Assembly (NCBI RefSeq): GCF_023734135.1
Contig: NZ_AP025730.1
Coordinates: 992,001 to 1,056,000 of the forward strand
Reading direction: 5' to 3'
Source of the DNA: Sphaerotilus microaerophilus
Lineage (GTDB): Bacteria; Pseudomonadota; Gammaproteobacteria; Burkholderiales; Burkholderiaceae_C
DNA length: 64,000 nt
Part shown: positions 9,470 to 18,121 of the stretch, in pieces
Numbering within the stretch: position 1 is the stretch's first letter
Layout of the letters: the number at the start of each line of letters is the position of its first letter
Notes under the pieces: generated by a model
Databases searched by the model: none
What the model was told of the DNA's origin: nothing
What the model saw: only the letters and a program-made list of their open reading frames with translations
Program-made: the position numbers and the translations under genes

Positions 9470-11506
9470 TCAGAAGCGGGTGCTCAGTTCGATGCGCAGG
9501 CTGCGACCGTCCTGCGCGAGGGCGTTCTGCCAGCTGGTGTCGGCACCGGGGTGCTGGTAGCGCCTGTCCAGCGCGTTGCGCAGGGTGAAGGTCACGTCGG
9601 TGGCGGGCAGCAGCGAGCGCGCCAGCAGGTTCAGGTCGATGACGCTGTGGCCGCCCAGGCGGGTGCCGTCCAGGCTCTGGCGGGCACCGTCGTGGCGCCA
9701 GCCCAGGCCGGCGTGCAGGCCCCAGGCGGGCAGCGGCACGCTGGCGTTGAGCTTGCCCAGCAGTCGCGGCGAGTTCACCAGGCGGCTGCCGCCGGTCTGG
9801 TACGCGCCCTGGTACGCCAGGCTGCCGCGCAGGCGGGCGCCGCCTGTCCAGGTGCGGTCGGCCGACAGTTCCAGCCCCTGCGCACGCACGCGCGGCCCCG
9901 ACTGGTACTGCGTCACACCGCTGGTGGGGTCGATGGTGCCCAGCGTCACGAGGTTGCTCATCTCCCAGTGGTAAAGCGAGGCGCGCAGGCCCAAGTCACT
10001 GCCGGCGCGGTGGTCGGCCACCAGCTCCGTGGTCACAATGCTCTCGCCCTTCAGGCCGGGGTTGCCGACCTGTGCGAAGCCGTCGTCGTAGTCGCGCTCG
10101 TAGGCATTGGGGGCGCGGTGCGCGCGGCCGTACAGCGCCTTCAGCGTGGTCGCGGGGTCGGCCTGCCAGATCAGCGCCGCGCGTGGGTTGCGGTGGCTGC
10201 CGGTGCTGTTGTTGCGGTCCAGCCGCAGGCCCAGGGTGGCGGTGAGCGTGTCGCCCAGGCGCCATTCGTCCTGGGCGTACAGCCCGACACGGAAACCCTC
10301 GCGGCGGATCACGATGTCGTTGGCCGGATCGGTGAGGTCCTGGATGTGCTGCTCCTGCCGCCGGTTGGCCTGGCCCTCCCAGCCCAGCATCAGCTTGTGG
10401 CCGGCCCAGGCCTGCGAGACCAGGCGCAGCTCGGCGCCGTGCCAGCGGCTGCTGGCGGGAAAGGTGAACCAGCCGCCGTCGTAGCTCAGCCGGCTGTCGT
10501 AGCCTTCGCGGCCGTGGAACAACCGGGCGGAGCACTGCCAGCGGTCGTCGTCCCAGCGGCCGTCGTACTGCAGTTGGGTGAGCGAGTAGCGGTCGCCCTG
10601 GTACTGGCCGCGCACCAGCGGGTCGGACCGGTAGGCGCCGGTGGGGTCGTCCTTGCGGCGGCGGCCCTCGGCGTGCTCAAGCGACCAGCTGCCGCGGCCG
10701 ATGCGCGCGAACCACTCGCGGTCGCGCTCGCCGTCCTGCCCCGTGGCCTCGCCCTGCGCGCCGGACTCGCCGTAGCTGAGCGTGTGGTTCTCGCCGCGCC
10801 CGCGTAGGCCCGAAGCCGACAGCAGCACGTCCCAGCCGCTGTCGAGCTGCCGGCCCCAGCTCAGCCGCGCCTCACTGCTGCGCTGCCGGCCCTGCCGGGC
10901 CAGCGACGCTTCGGCACCGCCCAGGTCGGCGCCGTCGCGGGTGATCACGTTGACCACGCCGAACATGGCGTTCTGCCCGTACACCGCCCCGCCCGGGCCG
11001 GGCATGAACTCGATGCGCTCGATCAGCGCCAGGTCGATCGGGAAGTGACGCCCGAACGGGCCCGAGTCGTAGGTCGGGTCGTTGACGCGGTTGCCGTTGA
11101 GGGTCAGCAGCACGCGGGTGTTGTAGTCCCCGGGGATGCCGAAGCCGCGCGTGCCCAGGTAGAGGTACTGGCGGTCGTAGGTGGCATAGATGCCCGGCAG
11201 GCTGGCCAACGCCTCATCCAGCGTGCGCCAGCCGTGGGCCTGGATCTCGGCCTGGGTGATCACGCTCACCGCCGCAGGCACCTCGTTCTGCTTCTGCTCG
11301 TACTTGGAGGCGCCGACGACCTGGATGTTGACCAGCTGTTCCAGGCTCATCGCGGTGAGGTCGCCCTCACCGGGCCGTGTGACCGCGTGGGCCGCCTGGG
11401 TTGCCATCTGGCTGCCCAGCGTGGCCAGGCAGGCCAGCAGGCAGCGCGCAACGGGGTGGCGCAGCGGGGCAGCGGGGCAGCGGGGCGTCGGGCGCGGATC
11501 GTTCAT
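9470..11506 (-). CDS. TonB-dependent outer-membrane receptor
   Basis: About 678 residues from ATG 11506 (an in-frame ATG at 11530 is possible; neither has a clear ribosome binding site). Signal peptide, then plug domain: MSLEQLVNIQVVGASK, PAAVSVITQAEI, TLDEALASLPGI, VLLTLNGNRVNDP and PGGAVYGQNAMFGVVNVITR. The remainder is a 22-strand-type barrel ending in the typical terminal aromatic (RIELSTRF). Such receptors import siderophores, vitamins or other scarce ligands with energy from TonB. It heads an operon with a YfiR-like protein, hybrid kinase and c-di-GMP enzymes and lacks transport partners, so a signalling role is more likely than pure uptake. The substrate cannot be inferred. Confidence 0.92.
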   Translation of the reverse strand: MNDPRPTPRCPAAPLRHPVARCLLACLATLGSQMATQAAHAVTRPGEGDLTAMSLEQLVNIQVVGASKYEQKQNEVPAAVSVITQAEIQAHGWRTLDEALASLPGIYATYDRQYLYLGTRGFGIPGDYNTRVLLTLNGNRVNDPTYDSGPFGRHFPIDLALIERIEFMPGPGGAVYGQNAMFGVVNVITRDGADLGGAEASLARQGRQRSSEARLSWGRQLDSGWDVLLSASGLRGRGENHTLSYGESGAQGEATGQDGERDREWFARIGRGSWSLEHAEGRRRKDDPTGAYRSDPLVRGQYQGDRYSLTQLQYDGRWDDDRWQCSARLFHGREGYDSRLSYDGGWFTFPASSRWHGAELRLVSQAWAGHKLMLGWEGQANRRQEQHIQDLTDPANDIVIRREGFRVGLYAQDEWRLGDTLTATLGLRLDRNNSTGSHRNPRAALIWQADPATTLKALYGRAHRAPNAYERDYDDGFAQVGNPGLKGESIVTTELVADHRAGSDLGLRASLYHWEMSNLVTLGTIDPTSGVTQYQSGPRVRAQGLELSADRTWTGGARLRGSLAYQGAYQTGGSRLVNSPRLLGKLNASVPLPAWGLHAGLGWRHDGARQSLDGTRLGGHSVIDLNLLARSLLPATDVTFTLRNALDRRYQHPGADTSWQNALAQDGRSLRIELSTRF

Positions 11507-11952
11507 GGCAAGGAGGTCAAGGTGGGGCACGCTGCGCTCGTGCGGCGTCGCCGGCCGTGGGCGGCCAGACGCGTCACGAAGGTAGTTCGCATCACCCGGC
11601 AGCAGCGCCCCGATGAAGGGGCCTTGGCGCCGGTATTTCGGGTTGTCGGCTGGGCGCTGGCCAGCTTGACCGGCCAGGCAGGGGTGGGCGCCGTGTGGGT
11701 TGGGCCCGTGTTGCAGCCGTCACGCCCGCAGTCGCGCCGCCGGCACCGGCGGTGCAGTCCGCCGGTCGGCGGCCGATATGGCTGTGTGGCGCTGCGTGGC
11801 GATATGCACCGTGATTCGCCGCGTCTTCCGGCCCTGTCGGTGTCGGGGCGTGGCTACGCTGGTGTCTGTTTGCCCGTGCGCCAAGGGTCCCGTCGACAGT
11901 CCTCTGCCCGACGGGATCGGGTCGTCCGCGCCCTGTTCCTTCTCCCCAAGCC
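11507..11952. other. Divergent intergenic region between the receptor operon and the LEPR-XLL locus
   Basis: 446 bases without a convincing gene; the open frames across it lack family resemblance and start signals. It must hold the promoters of both divergent operons. I see GC-rich inverted repeats around 11735-11775 and two similar GATATG-containing segments near 11775 and 11801, but no clear -35/-10 pair and no strong ribosome binding site before ATG 11953. Confidence 0.5.
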
Positions 11953-13839
11953 ATGTCCATCCAGCCCTCCTCGTCGGCCACCGATGCCCAGCCAGCACCA
12001 GCACGCCTGTTGCAGCCGGGCCTGCAGCGCTGGCTCCAGCAGCACTGCCAGAGCGGCAGCGAGGTGTGCGCCGGGGTCGTCGTGCTGGCCGGTGGCGAGG
12101 CGCAGTCGCTCCAGCCGGCTGCCGAGTGGCCCGCGGGTGGGGCGCTGACGCCGCCGCTGCTGAACGCGGCACGCGCGGCCGTGCAGCGTGGCCGACCGGT
12201 GGTGGTGGTGCCGACGGTGCGGCTGGTGGGCGCGAGCCACAACCGCGTGCTGGCGCTGCCGATCAAGGCGACCGCCCCGGGGGGCTCGGGAGTGGGCACG
12301 GAAAAGGGCGCGGAAAATGGCGCTGGTGCCGACCGACCGCCGCTGGGGGCCGTGGCCCTGGCGGTGCGTGTCGAAGACCCGACGGCGGTGGAGCGGCTGC
12401 TGCGTGAGCTGGGCCAGGCCTGCACCGAGCTGCGCCTGGGCGCGCCGCTGGACTTGGCCGTGCCCGACTCGGCCAATGCCGCCACGGAGCGGCTGCTGCA
12501 CTACCAGGCCCTGCTGCTGGGTGGCACCGACCTGGCCGAGGGGGCGCTGGCCTTCACCACCGAGCTGGCCGCCCGCCTGGGGGCCGAGCGCGTCAGCCTG
12601 GCGGCTCAGCGCCGATCCGGCATGGAGTTGGTGGCGGTGTCGCACAGTGCGGAGTTCCGCCCCGAGCTGGCGCTGGTGCAACAGATCATCCAGGTGATGC
12701 AGGAGTGTGCCGACCAGGGCGAGCGGGTCGCGTATCCAGCGCTGAGCACCGAGGTGCCGCGCATCATCCTGGCGCATGCGCGCCTGCACCAGCAGGCCGG
12801 CCATGGCCTGGTCAGTGTGCCGCTGGCGCATGGTGGGCGCATCGTGGGGGCGCTGCTGGTCGAATGGGCGGGCGGGGCCGTGCCGGTGGGGCCGCAGGTG
12901 CGGGCCTGCGAGCGGCTGGCCGCGGCCATCGCACCGCTGGTGTGGCTGCGCCGCCGAGCCGACCGCCCCTGGCGTGACCGCCTGATGCTGGCGCTGGACC
13001 GCCTGCCCAGCCGCCTGCGCCAGCGCAACGATCCCCTGCCCAAGCTGATCGCCGCCGCCTGTGCGGCCGCGGTCGCGGGCGTCACCTTCATCCCCGTGCA
13101 CTACCGTGTGGGGGCACCGGCGCACCTGGAGGGCGCAGTGCAGCGCGTGGTGGCGGCACCCTTTGACGGCTTTCTGCACCGCAGCACGGTGCGCCCGGGC
13201 GACACGGTGAAGGCCGGCGACGTGGTGGCCGAGCTGGCCGACCAGGACCTGAAGCTCGAAGCCCGCAAGTGGGAGAGTGCCCTGGCGCAGCACGAGAACG
13301 GCGTGGCCGCTGCGCTGGCGCGCGACGACCGGGCGCAGTTCGTCATCAGCCGCGGCAAGGCCGACGAGGCGCGTGCCCAGCTGGAGCTGGCGCGCCAGCA
13401 CCTGGAGCGCACCAGGCTGGTCGCCCCGATCGACGGCGTGGTCATCCAGGGTGATCTCAGCCAGTCGCTGGGCGCGCCGGTGCAGCGTGGCGACGCGCTG
13501 CTGACGCTGTCCCCGGTCGGGCAGCACCGCCTGGTCATCGAGGTGGATGAGCGCGACATCGCCGCGGTGCGGCCGGGTCAGACCGGCCGGCTGGCACTGT
13601 CTTCCCTGCCCACCGACACGCTGGCGCTGGTGGTGGAGCGCGTCACGCCGGTGGCGACGGTGCGCGAAGGGCGCAATGCCTTCGAGGTCGAGGCGCGCCT
13701 GGGCGAGGGGGCGGCGACGCTGCGCCCCGGCTTGCAGGGCGTGGCCAAGATCGACGCCGGCTCGCACTCGCTGGCCTGGATCGCCACCCACCGCCTCATC
13801 GACTGGGCCCGCCTGGCCAGTTGGTCCTGGCTGCCCTGA
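11953..13839 (+). CDS. GAF domain-containing HlyD-type membrane fusion protein
   Basis: 628 residues. The N-terminal half has no signal peptide and holds a GAF-like region (about 180-335, around TELAARLGAERVSLAAQ and VPLAHGGRIVGALLVEW). One transmembrane helix (about 364-385, KLIAAACAAAVAGVTFIPV) leads to a periplasmic HlyD/biotinyl-lipoyl domain (APFDGFLHRSTVRPGDTVKAGDVVAEL) with a short hairpin and beta-barrel. HlyD proteins bridge an inner-membrane translocator and the outer membrane. A cytosolic GAF sensor fused to such an adaptor is unusual and could gate export by a small molecule. First gene of a tight plus-strand cluster with the M50/HlyD, SecA-like and adaptor genes; no ABC transporter is nearby. 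Confidence 0.87.
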   Translation: MSIQPSSSATDAQPAPARLLQPGLQRWLQQHCQSGSEVCAGVVVLAGGEAQSLQPAAEWPAGGALTPPLLNAARAAVQRGRPVVVVPTVRLVGASHNRVLALPIKATAPGGSGVGTEKGAENGAGADRPPLGAVALAVRVEDPTAVERLLRELGQACTELRLGAPLDLAVPDSANAATERLLHYQALLLGGTDLAEGALAFTTELAARLGAERVSLAAQRRSGMELVAVSHSAEFRPELALVQQIIQVMQECADQGERVAYPALSTEVPRIILAHARLHQQAGHGLVSVPLAHGGRIVGALLVEWAGGAVPVGPQVRACERLAAAIAPLVWLRRRADRPWRDRLMLALDRLPSRLRQRNDPLPKLIAAACAAAVAGVTFIPVHYRVGAPAHLEGAVQRVVAAPFDGFLHRSTVRPGDTVKAGDVVAELADQDLKLEARKWESALAQHENGVAAALARDDRAQFVISRGKADEARAQLELARQHLERTRLVAPIDGVVIQGDLSQSLGAPVQRGDALLTLSPVGQHRLVIEVDERDIAAVRPGQTGRLALSSLPTDTLALVVERVTPVATVREGRNAFEVEARLGEGAATLRPGLQGVAKIDAGSHSLAWIATHRLIDWARLASWSWLP

Positions 13840-13870
13840 GCGGGGCGCACCCAGCCCGCTGACTCTCGCC

Positions 13871-16060
13871 ATGACCGCCACCCTCTACAGCGCCCAGTGG
13901 TACCGCATCGCCCGGTTGCGCCCACGCCTGCGTGCGCAGGTGCGTGTGCAACGCCAGCACTGGCGGGGCGAGCGCTGGTACCTGCTGTCCGACTACGCCA
14001 CCGGCCGGCAGCACCGGCTCAGCGACGCGGCCTACCAGTTCATCGGCCGCTGCGATGGCCAGCGCACGGTGCAGGACGTCTGGAACACCCTGCTCGAAGG
14101 CCGGCCCGACGATGCGCCGACCCAGGACGAGGTGCTCGCGCTGCTGGGCGAGCTCGACGAGCTGGAGCTGCTGCAGTCCGAACGTGCCGGCAATGCCGCG
14201 GCGCTGCGCCAGCGGCGTGACGAGCGCCGCGCCAAGCGCCGCCGCAGCCTGCTCAACCCGCTGTCGTTCCGGCTGCCGCTGGCCGACCCGTCGGCCTGGC
14301 TGCCGCGGCTGGACCCGCTGGCGCAGCGCCTGTTCAGCCCCGCGGCCGGCTGGCTGCTCGGCCTGGGGCTGCTGCTGGCGCTGCTGGTCATGCTCACGGA
14401 GTGGCCGGCGCTGCAGGCCCATGCCCGCCAACGCCTGGGCAGCCCGGGCTTCCTGTTCCTGCTCTGGATCCTCTACCCGCTGCTCAAGACGGTGCATGAG
14501 CTCGGCCATGCCCTGGCGGTGCGGCGCTGGGGCGGCGAGGTGCATGAGATCGGCCTCGGGCTGATCCTGCTCACCCCAGCGCCCTACGTGGACGCCTCGG
14601 CCGCGGCGGCGTTCACGCAGCGCCACCAGCGCGCCCTGGTGAGTGCCGCGGGCATCCTGGTCGAGCTGGCGCTGGCGGCGCTGGCGCTGGGCGCGTGGAC
14701 CCTGACCCAGCCGGGCCGGGTGCACGACGCCGCGCTGGCGGTGATGCTGATCGGCGTCACCTCCACGCTGCTGTTCAACGGCAACCCGCTGCTGCGCTTC
14801 GACGGCTACCACCTGATGGGCGACCTGTTCGACCTGGCGAACCTGGGTGCGCGCAGCAACGCCTGGTGGAGCCGCCGGCTCGGCGCGCGGCTGCTCGGCG
14901 TGGCCGGGCCGCTGCCGCCGCATGCGGCCAGTGAGCGCAAGTGGCTGATCGCCTACGCACCGCTGGCGCTGGCCTGGCGGGTCGGTCTGACGCTGGCCTT
15001 GATCGGCTGGCTGGGGGCGACCTGGGTCGGCTTCGCCCTGCTGGGCCTGGCCTATGCGGCCATGGCGCTGCTGTGGCAGCCGCTGCGGGGCTGGTCCCGC
15101 CAGGCGCTGCAGGCCGCCGCGCCGGGGGCCGAGCTGGCCCGCGTGCGCCTGCGCCTGGGCCTGATCGGGGTGGGCAGCCTGCTGGCGCTGTGCGTCGTGC
15201 CGCTGCCGCAGCACACACTGGCGCCCGGCGTGGTCTGGCTGCCCGAGCAGGCGCAGCTGCGCAGCGAGGTGGAGGGCTTCATCGCCGAGCTGCCGGTGGC
15301 CGACGGCGCCAGCGTACGCCCGGGCGACGTGCTGCTGCGCCTGTCCAACCCCGAGCTGCAGGCCGCGCGCGACCAACTGGCCGCGCGGCTCGACGGCCTG
15401 CAGGCCGAGCACTACCAGCAACTGCTGCGCGACCCCGGCGCGGCGCAGAACCTGCAGCTCGACCTGGAGCGCAGCCGTGCCGAGCTGGCCCGGGCCGACG
15501 AGCGCCTGGCGCGCCTGACCCTGCGTGCCCAGGTGGCCGGGCGGCTGGTGCTGCCGCGCCAGGCGGACCAGAGCGGCCGCTGGCTGCGCCAGGGCACGAC
15601 GCTGGGCTACGTGCTGGCGCCCGACGCCCTGCGCGTGCGTGCGGCCGTGCCCGAACAGGATGCCCACCTGGTGCGCCAGCAGTTCCAGATGACGCAGGCT
15701 GCGCAGGCCGTGCAGGTCCGCCTGGCCGATGGCGGTGGCGAGGTGCTGGACGCGCGGCTGAGTTCCGCGGTGCCGGCGGCCACCCGCCAGTTGCCCAGCG
15801 CAGCGCTGGGCGAACCCGGCGGCGGCCCCATCGCCGTGGAGCCGGCGGCCAAGCCGGGCCAGGACCCGACGAAAGGTGTGCAGGCCACGCAGGCGCTGCA
15901 GCCGGTGTTCCTCTTCGACCTCGCCGTGCCGGGCCTGGCGGTGGAGCGCGTGGGCACGCGTGCCTGGGTGCGCTTCGAGCACGGCAGCGCGCCGCTGGCC
16001 TGGCAGCTCTACCGGCGGGCGTCGCAGCTGTTCCTGCAGCACGTCTCGCCGGCCACCTGA
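13871..16060 (+). CDS. PqqD-like / M50 zinc metalloprotease / HlyD fusion, polytopic membrane protein
   Basis: 729 residues from ATG 13871; the frame is open upstream but that part lies inside the previous gene. Residues about 40-115 resemble the PqqD peptide-chaperone fold (HRLSDAAYQFIGRCDGQRTV). A multi-helix membrane domain then carries the site-2-protease motifs: HELGH (H209, E210, H213) and NPLLRFDGYHLMGD (D311), the expected zinc ligands and catalytic Glu. The C-terminal 250 residues form a HlyD-like arm (GFIAELPVADGASVRPGDVLL). Relatives are annotated as putative peptide zinc metalloprotease proteins in export clusters. Likely role: recognising and cleaving or guiding an exported protein, probably the giant product downstream. 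The substrate is inferred. Confidence 0.88.
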   Translation: MTATLYSAQWYRIARLRPRLRAQVRVQRQHWRGERWYLLSDYATGRQHRLSDAAYQFIGRCDGQRTVQDVWNTLLEGRPDDAPTQDEVLALLGELDELELLQSERAGNAAALRQRRDERRAKRRRSLLNPLSFRLPLADPSAWLPRLDPLAQRLFSPAAGWLLGLGLLLALLVMLTEWPALQAHARQRLGSPGFLFLLWILYPLLKTVHELGHALAVRRWGGEVHEIGLGLILLTPAPYVDASAAAAFTQRHQRALVSAAGILVELALAALALGAWTLTQPGRVHDAALAVMLIGVTSTLLFNGNPLLRFDGYHLMGDLFDLANLGARSNAWWSRRLGARLLGVAGPLPPHAASERKWLIAYAPLALAWRVGLTLALIGWLGATWVGFALLGLAYAAMALLWQPLRGWSRQALQAAAPGAELARVRLRLGLIGVGSLLALCVVPLPQHTLAPGVVWLPEQAQLRSEVEGFIAELPVADGASVRPGDVLLRLSNPELQAARDQLAARLDGLQAEHYQQLLRDPGAAQNLQLDLERSRAELARADERLARLTLRAQVAGRLVLPRQADQSGRWLRQGTTLGYVLAPDALRVRAAVPEQDAHLVRQQFQMTQAAQAVQVRLADGGGEVLDARLSSAVPAATRQLPSAALGEPGGGPIAVEPAAKPGQDPTKGVQATQALQPVFLFDLAVPGLAVERVGTRAWVRFEHGSAPLAWQLYRRASQLFLQHVSPAT

Positions 16061-16078
16061 ACGGGCTGGCTGATCACC

Positions 16079-18121
16079 ATGGCCCGCACCGCCACCCTGC
16101 CTGCCCCCGGCCTCGTCTGGGGCCCTCACCCGGAACGCCGCACGGGCCCGCGCGAGCTGGGCGAGCGCGTCCAGGCCGGCTGGACCGCAGCGCTGGACCG
16201 CCTGGGCGCCTGGCGCCGGCACGACGACGCGGCCTTCCTCGCCCGGGTGCATGCCGCGGCCCCCACCGCCACGCTGGACGAGGCGGCGCTGCAGGCCCTG
16301 CGCGCCTGCCTGTCGCGGGAACGCACCCACGAACCCGCCTCCGCGCGCGCCCGCGAGGCGGCCCACGCAGGCTTCTCCACCGCCAGCCTGGCGCTGGGGC
16401 TGGCCACCGCGTCGGCGGCCGCACGGCAGACCCTGGGACACCGCCCCTACGACACCCAGCTGATCGCTGCCCGGGCGGTGCTGGCCGGGCGCCTGGCCGA
16501 GATGGCCACCGGTGAGGGCAAGACCCTCACCGTGGCGCTGGCCGCCGCCGTCGCGGCGCTGGCCGGCCTGCCGGTGCATGTGGTGACGGCCAACGACTAC
16601 CTGGTGGCGCGCGACGCCGAGCGCCTGCGCCCGCTCTACGCCGCCCTGGGCCTGACGGTCGGCACCGTGGTGCAGGCCGACGAGCGTCCCGCGCGCGCCG
16701 CGGCCTACCGGTGCCAGGTCACCTACGTCACCGCCAAGGAGCTGGTGTTCGACTACCTGCGGGATGGGCAATCCGGCGGGCAAACCGCTGGGCAGGTTGC
16801 CGTGCAGGCCGCTGGCGAGGAGCTGCCGGGCGAGCGCGTGCTGCGCGGCCTGTGCATGGCCATCGTCGATGAGGCCGATGCCATCCTGCTCGACGAGGCG
16901 CGCGTGCCGCTGATCCTCTCCCAGCCGGTGGACATGGCCGACGCCGAGCGCCACGCCCGGCAGGCGCTGCGCTTTGCCCGCGCGCTGGAGGTGGGGACCC
17001 ACTGCGAGCTCGATGCGGCCACGCTGAGCGCCCGGCTCACCGAGCGCGGACGCGACCGGCTGGCACGCGCCACCGCGTCCGCGGACAGCGGCGAGCGCAG
17101 CGAATACGCCGACCTCAGCCCGGCCTGGCGCAACCGCCTGCACCGCGAGCACGCGGTGTGCACCGCGCTGGCCGCGCTGCACCTGTACCAGCGCGAGCGC
17201 CACTACATCGTGCGCGACGACACGGTGCAGCTCATCGACGAGACCACCGGCCGCATCGCCGAAGGGCGTGCCTGGGCCAACGGCCTGCAGCAGCTGGTCG
17301 AGATCAAGGAGGGCTGCGCGCCCAGCCCGGCCTTCGCCACCGTGGCGCAGATCACGTACCAGCGCTTCTTCCCGCGCTACTTCCGGCTCGGCGGGCTGTC
17401 CGGCACCTTGAGCGATGCGCGGGCCGAGCTGCTGGCGAGCTACGGCCTGTCGGTGCGACCGGTGCCGCTGCGCCGGCCCAGCCGGCGGCGCGTGGCGCCG
17501 ACGCGGCTCTTCCCTGATCACCCCAGCCTCTGGGTGGCGGTGGCGCGCCGGGTGCTGATGCTGCACCGGCGCGGCCGCCCGGTGCTGGTGGCCACCGACT
17601 CCGTGGCCGAGGCCCAGGCCCTGGCCGATCACCTGCATCGCGCGGGCCTGCCGCACGTGGTGCTGCACGCCCGCTGCGACGCCCAGGAGGCCGAGGTGGT
17701 GGCGCGCGCCGGCCAGCGCGGCGCCATCACCGTGACCACCAACATGGCCGGGCGCGGTACCGACATCGCGCTGGGCGAGGGCGTCGAGGCGCTTGGCGGC
17801 CTGCACGTCCTGAGCTGCCAGCTCAACGCGTCGCGCCGCATCGACCGCCAGCTCGCCGGCCGTGCCGCCCGCCAGGGCGACCCCGGCTCGGTGGAAACCT
17901 GGCTGTCGCTGGACAGCGCGCTGCTCGCACGCAGCCTGCCCGCCTCCTGGCGCCCCTGGCTGGCCGCGCGCTGCCGGCGCCTGCCGCAGCCGCTGCTGCG
18001 CGCGCTGCTGCGCTGGCCGCAGCACATGGAAGAACAGCGCCAGCGCATGCAGCGCGAGCGCCTGATCCGCCACGACGAACAGATGGAACGCCGGCTCGCC
18101 TTCGCGGGCCGCAGTGAGTGA
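16079..18121 (+). CDS. SecA-like preprotein translocase ATPase, short accessory form
   Basis: 680 residues against about 900 for housekeeping SecA. DEAD motor motifs are present: Walker A ATGEGKT (GEGKT at 145-149), VVTANDYLVARDAE, Walker B VDEADAILLDEAR (263 on), the second motor domain with NMAGRGTDIAL (from about 555) and RQLAGRAARQGDPGS. The DEVD box of normal SecA reads DEAD here. The protein ends soon after the start of the long central helix (MEEQRQRMQRERLIRHDEQM), so the helical wing, two-helix finger and C-terminal zinc-binding tail appear to be missing. It sits 18 bases after the M50/HlyD gene and abuts the adaptor gene, implying a dedicated motor for the giant protein. It may pair with SecYEG or a different channel. 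Confidence 0.93.
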   Translation: MARTATLPAPGLVWGPHPERRTGPRELGERVQAGWTAALDRLGAWRRHDDAAFLARVHAAAPTATLDEAALQALRACLSRERTHEPASARAREAAHAGFSTASLALGLATASAAARQTLGHRPYDTQLIAARAVLAGRLAEMATGEGKTLTVALAAAVAALAGLPVHVVTANDYLVARDAERLRPLYAALGLTVGTVVQADERPARAAAYRCQVTYVTAKELVFDYLRDGQSGGQTAGQVAVQAAGEELPGERVLRGLCMAIVDEADAILLDEARVPLILSQPVDMADAERHARQALRFARALEVGTHCELDAATLSARLTERGRDRLARATASADSGERSEYADLSPAWRNRLHREHAVCTALAALHLYQRERHYIVRDDTVQLIDETTGRIAEGRAWANGLQQLVEIKEGCAPSPAFATVAQITYQRFFPRYFRLGGLSGTLSDARAELLASYGLSVRPVPLRRPSRRRVAPTRLFPDHPSLWVAVARRVLMLHRRGRPVLVATDSVAEAQALADHLHRAGLPHVVLHARCDAQEAEVVARAGQRGAITVTTNMAGRGTDIALGEGVEALGGLHVLSCQLNASRRIDRQLAGRAARQGDPGSVETWLSLDSALLARSLPASWRPWLAARCRRLPQPLLRALLRWPQHMEEQRQRMQRERLIRHDEQMERRLAFAGRSE

